Part shown: piece after piece, positions 13,986 to 15,600 of the stretch
Layout: the number at the start of each line of letters is the position of its first letter
Numbering within the stretch: the stretch's first letter is position 1
NCBI GenBank assembly: GCA_031290205.1
Contig: JAITNZ010000154.1
Coordinates: 1 to 15,600, forward strand
DNA length: 15,600 bases
Direction: 5' to 3'
Source: Spirochaetaceae bacterium
Lineage (GTDB): Bacteria > Spirochaetota > Spirochaetia > Treponematales > Breznakiellaceae
Translations under genes and position numbers: made by a program
The notes under the pieces: model-generated
Told to the model about the DNA's origin: nothing
Seen by the model: the letters and a program-made list of their open reading frames with translations, nothing else
Databases searched by the model: none

Positions 13986-14041
13986 CCCTTTTCCCTCTTA
14001 CCTTTTCCCTCTTACCTTTTCCCTTTTCCCTTTTCCCTTTT
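13986..14041. repeat. (CCCTTTT)n heptanucleotide array at the 3' end of the ABC gene
   Basis: Eight units with an exact 7-bp period start at 13986, 13993, 14000, 14007, 14014, 14021, 14028 and 14035; some read CCCTCTT or ACCTTTT. The array ends 2 nt before the stop codon of the ABC ATPase gene (14044-14046). Confidence 0.8.
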
Positions 14042-14043
14042 TC

Positions 14044-15165
14044 CTACTCCCCGCCCGGCAGCGGCAAAATCGACAGTTCGGTGGTTTTGTCGAAATAGTG
14101 CGCTTTGTCCATGTCGGGGGTGAAATTCACGGCGTCGTCTACCTTGAAGGTGAACGAAGGCTCTGTTCTGGCGACGATCTCTTTCGTGCTGTCTGAGCGG
14201 AGCCAGAGCATCGTGTCGGCGCCGAGCGGCTCGACGACGAGGACGGTGAGCAACATATTGTTGCCGCCTTCCGCTTCGGGCGTTGGGCGAAAGTGGAGGT
14301 CCTCGCAGCGGATGCCGAAATGGATTTCCTGCCCGACATAGTTTTGCAAAAACTCGCAATGCGGCGCGGCGGGCTTGAGCTTACAGGAGCCTTCGTCAAG
14401 GACAATGCCGCCTGATTCCTCGACAACCTTGACATTGAGGAAGTTCATCGGGGGTGAGCCGATAAAACCGGCGACAAATTTATTCGCAGGATTATTGTAA
14501 AGGTAGAGCGGCTTCCCTATCTGCTGGACCTTGCCGACATTGAATACGACGATGCGGTCTGCCATCGTCATAGCCTCGGTCTGGTCATGCGTAACGTAGA
14601 TCATCGTCGCGTTCAGGCGGTGGTGCAACGCGGATATTTCGGCGCGCATCGTGACGCGCAGTTTCGCGTCAAGATTGGAGAGCGGCTCGTCAAAGAGGAA
14701 CACCTTAGGGTGGCGGACGATAGCCCTTCCCACCGCGACCCGCTGCCGCTGCCCGCCGGAAAGCGCTTTCGGCTTGCGCTCAAGAAACTTTTCTATATCA
14801 AGGATTTTTGCCGCTTCGAGAACGCGCTCCTGAATCTCAGCCTTGGGTATCTTTTTGATTTTCAGCGCGAAAGCCATATTTTCATAGACGCTCATGTGCG
14901 GATAAAGGGCATAATTCTGAAAAACCATCGCGATATTCCGGTCTTTCGGCTGCACATAATTCATCAATTCGCCGTCGATCAAGAGCTCGCCTTCGGTAAT
15001 ATCCTCCAGCCCCGCAATCATGCGGAGGGTCGTCGACTTCCCGCAGCCGGACGGACCGACAAAAACGACGAATTCCTTATCTTCAACAGTTATATTCGCT
15101 TTGTCCATCGCGCGGACACTGCCATCGTAAACCTTGCTAATATCACGAAGCTCAACTTTTGCCAT
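14044..15165 (-). CDS. MalK/UgpC-family ABC transporter ATP-binding protein
   Basis: This ATPase energises a carbohydrate-type (CUT1) import system. The 373-residue protein has Walker A GPSGCGKST (37-45), the Q-loop QNYALYPHMSVYENMAFAL (83-101), signature LSGGQ (135-139), Walker B VFLFDE (155-160), and the switch H193 in VTHDQTEAMTMADR. After about residue 235 comes the regulatory OB/TOBE region that separates MalK/UgpC/MsmK proteins from short ABC ATPases (FIGSPPMNFLNV; FGIRCEDLHF). No permease or binding-protein gene adjoins. Such orphan ATPases often serve several sugar importers, so the substrate (maltose, glycerol-3-phosphate or other sugars) cannot be decided. The start has GGAGG 6 nt upstream. 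It appears to be a single-gene unit, with a hairpin terminator candidate downstream. Confidence 0.92.
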   Translation of the reverse strand: MAKVELRDISKVYDGSVRAMDKANITVEDKEFVVFVGPSGCGKSTTLRMIAGLEDITEGELLIDGELMNYVQPKDRNIAMVFQNYALYPHMSVYENMAFALKIKKIPKAEIQERVLEAAKILDIEKFLERKPKALSGGQRQRVAVGRAIVRHPKVFLFDEPLSNLDAKLRVTMRAEISALHHRLNATMIYVTHDQTEAMTMADRIVVFNVGKVQQIGKPLYLYNNPANKFVAGFIGSPPMNFLNVKVVEESGGIVLDEGSCKLKPAAPHCEFLQNYVGQEIHFGIRCEDLHFRPTPEAEGGNNMLLTVLVVEPLGADTMLWLRSDSTKEIVARTEPSFTFKVDDAVNFTPDMDKAHYFDKTTELSILPLPGGE

Positions 15166-15600
15166 TCGTGCCTCCTGCCACTTTCTGATGATACTACAAA
15201 TCTGAAGCGAGTGTAAGCCCCCACTTCAGGCGGGGGTGCACTTCCAAATTCTGGGTAAATCAGGCGGGCGCTATGGAAATCTCCAGTATAAGGAGGGGGG
15301 AAGTCTCCCCCTCGCCCGATAATTGCACCCGAATCGGTGAGGGTGTTTACGCAATTAATCTAGCACGGCGTAGCGCCAGCCAGCAGTTCCGAATTCAACC
15401 ACGAACCTCACGAACAACACGAACGGAAGGCGCAATGAATATGAATAATGGTGGTAAACAAGGCAGAAATCATGTGAATTATGCGCTAATTTATTCGTTT
15501 TATTCGTGTGCATTCGCGTCCATTCGCGGACAATTTGAAAATACGGAAGAAGAATGTCCACAGATACACACAGATTAACACAGATGAAGAAAATTGCAGT
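15166..15600. other. Non-coding upstream region of the ABC gene with repeats
   Basis: No credible gene; the open frames here are translations of repeats. The first ~60 bases should carry the ABC gene promoter (minus strand). A TATCAT at 15190-15195 on that strand is a weak -10 candidate without a matching -35. A GGGGGAAGTCTCCCCCT hairpin lies at about 15296-15312, and a cluster of 9-11-bp repeats fills 15400-15588. Confidence 0.55.
15400..15588. repeat. MITE-like cluster of 9-11-bp repeats
   Basis: Three CACGAACNN units lie at 15400-15426. Four ATTCG-based units lie at about 15492-15530 and are roughly the inverse complement of the first set (CGAAT against CGAAC), so 15400-15530 has palindromic ends. 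Three ACACAGAT-based units of 10 bp follow at about 15558-15588. The last contains TTAACACAGATGAA, found also at 2858-2871. I recall similar sequences from non-coding DNA of many unrelated bacterial genomes. Confidence 0.6.

Larger units (their letters stand above)
13666..14043. other. Non-coding interval between the ABC ATPase gene and fabG, full of heptanucleotide repeats
   Basis: About 380 bases with no credible gene. From left to right it holds the fabG ribosome site, a (GGGGGAT)n array, a TTCACT-based array, a copy of the GGGAAGGCTTTCTC repeat (13841) with an adjoining GGCAAC/GTTGCC palindrome, a terminator-like hairpin (13960-13984) and a (CCCTTTT)n array touching the ABC gene stop. Confidence 0.65.

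Noticed and set aside
15273..15578. 101-codon plus-strand open frame
   Set aside because: It consists of dispersed repeat sequence and a hairpin; there is no ribosome site or family resemblance.

Overview
Organism. The window looks like a chromosomal piece of a Gram-negative, rod- or helix-shaped bacterium of medium GC. A complete cell-elongation (Rod complex) operon, TPR protein-mreB-mreC-mreD-mrdA-rodA, is followed by a radical SAM/DUF2344 fusion gene. That gene order, a short ORF resembling a FliM N-terminus, and the type of WYL regulator make me lean towards a spirochaete (Treponema-like). This is an inference; no rRNA or other decisive marker is present.

Layout. (1) 1-1190 is clearly AT-richer than the rest. 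It carries a uracil-DNA-glycosylase-like gene overlapping a Phd/YefM-type antitoxin that lacks its usual N-terminus, then a broken downstream gene and a FliM-like micropeptide; it reads as an eroded accessory segment. (2) 1194-2209 is a WYL-type transcriptional regulator whose last ~65 codons are shifted into another frame by one missing A; an 18-bp sequence occurs on both sides of it. (3) 2248-2652 is a five-unit tandem array of Shine-Dalgarno-like sequence leading into a small two-helix membrane protein. (4) 2530-3306 is a mosaic of short structured repeats, one copy of which forms the last codons of the radical SAM gene. (5) 3254-12422, all on the minus strand, is the elongation operon, with gaps of 1-15 nt or short overlaps between genes. 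(6) 12423-12933 is non-coding and hairpin-rich. (7) fabG (12934-13665) and a MalK/UgpC-type ABC ATPase (14044-15165) follow on the minus strand, separated by heptanucleotide repeat arrays. (8) 15166-15600 is non-coding and ends in a MITE-like cluster of 9-11-bp repeats.

How the genes work together. MreB filaments, MreC and MreD position the RodA glycosyltransferase and the PBP2 transpeptidase to build the lateral wall. The membrane-anchored TPR protein and the terminal radical SAM protein are co-transcribed passengers of unproven role. fabG (fatty-acid synthesis) and the sugar-type ABC ATPase are unrelated housekeeping genes.

The unusual part is the repeat content. There are heptanucleotide tandem arrays of three different sequences at gene edges and inside one gene, a hairpin repeat family with apparent compensatory changes, an in-frame palindromic insertion in the radical SAM gene, and a 14-G tract inside rodA.
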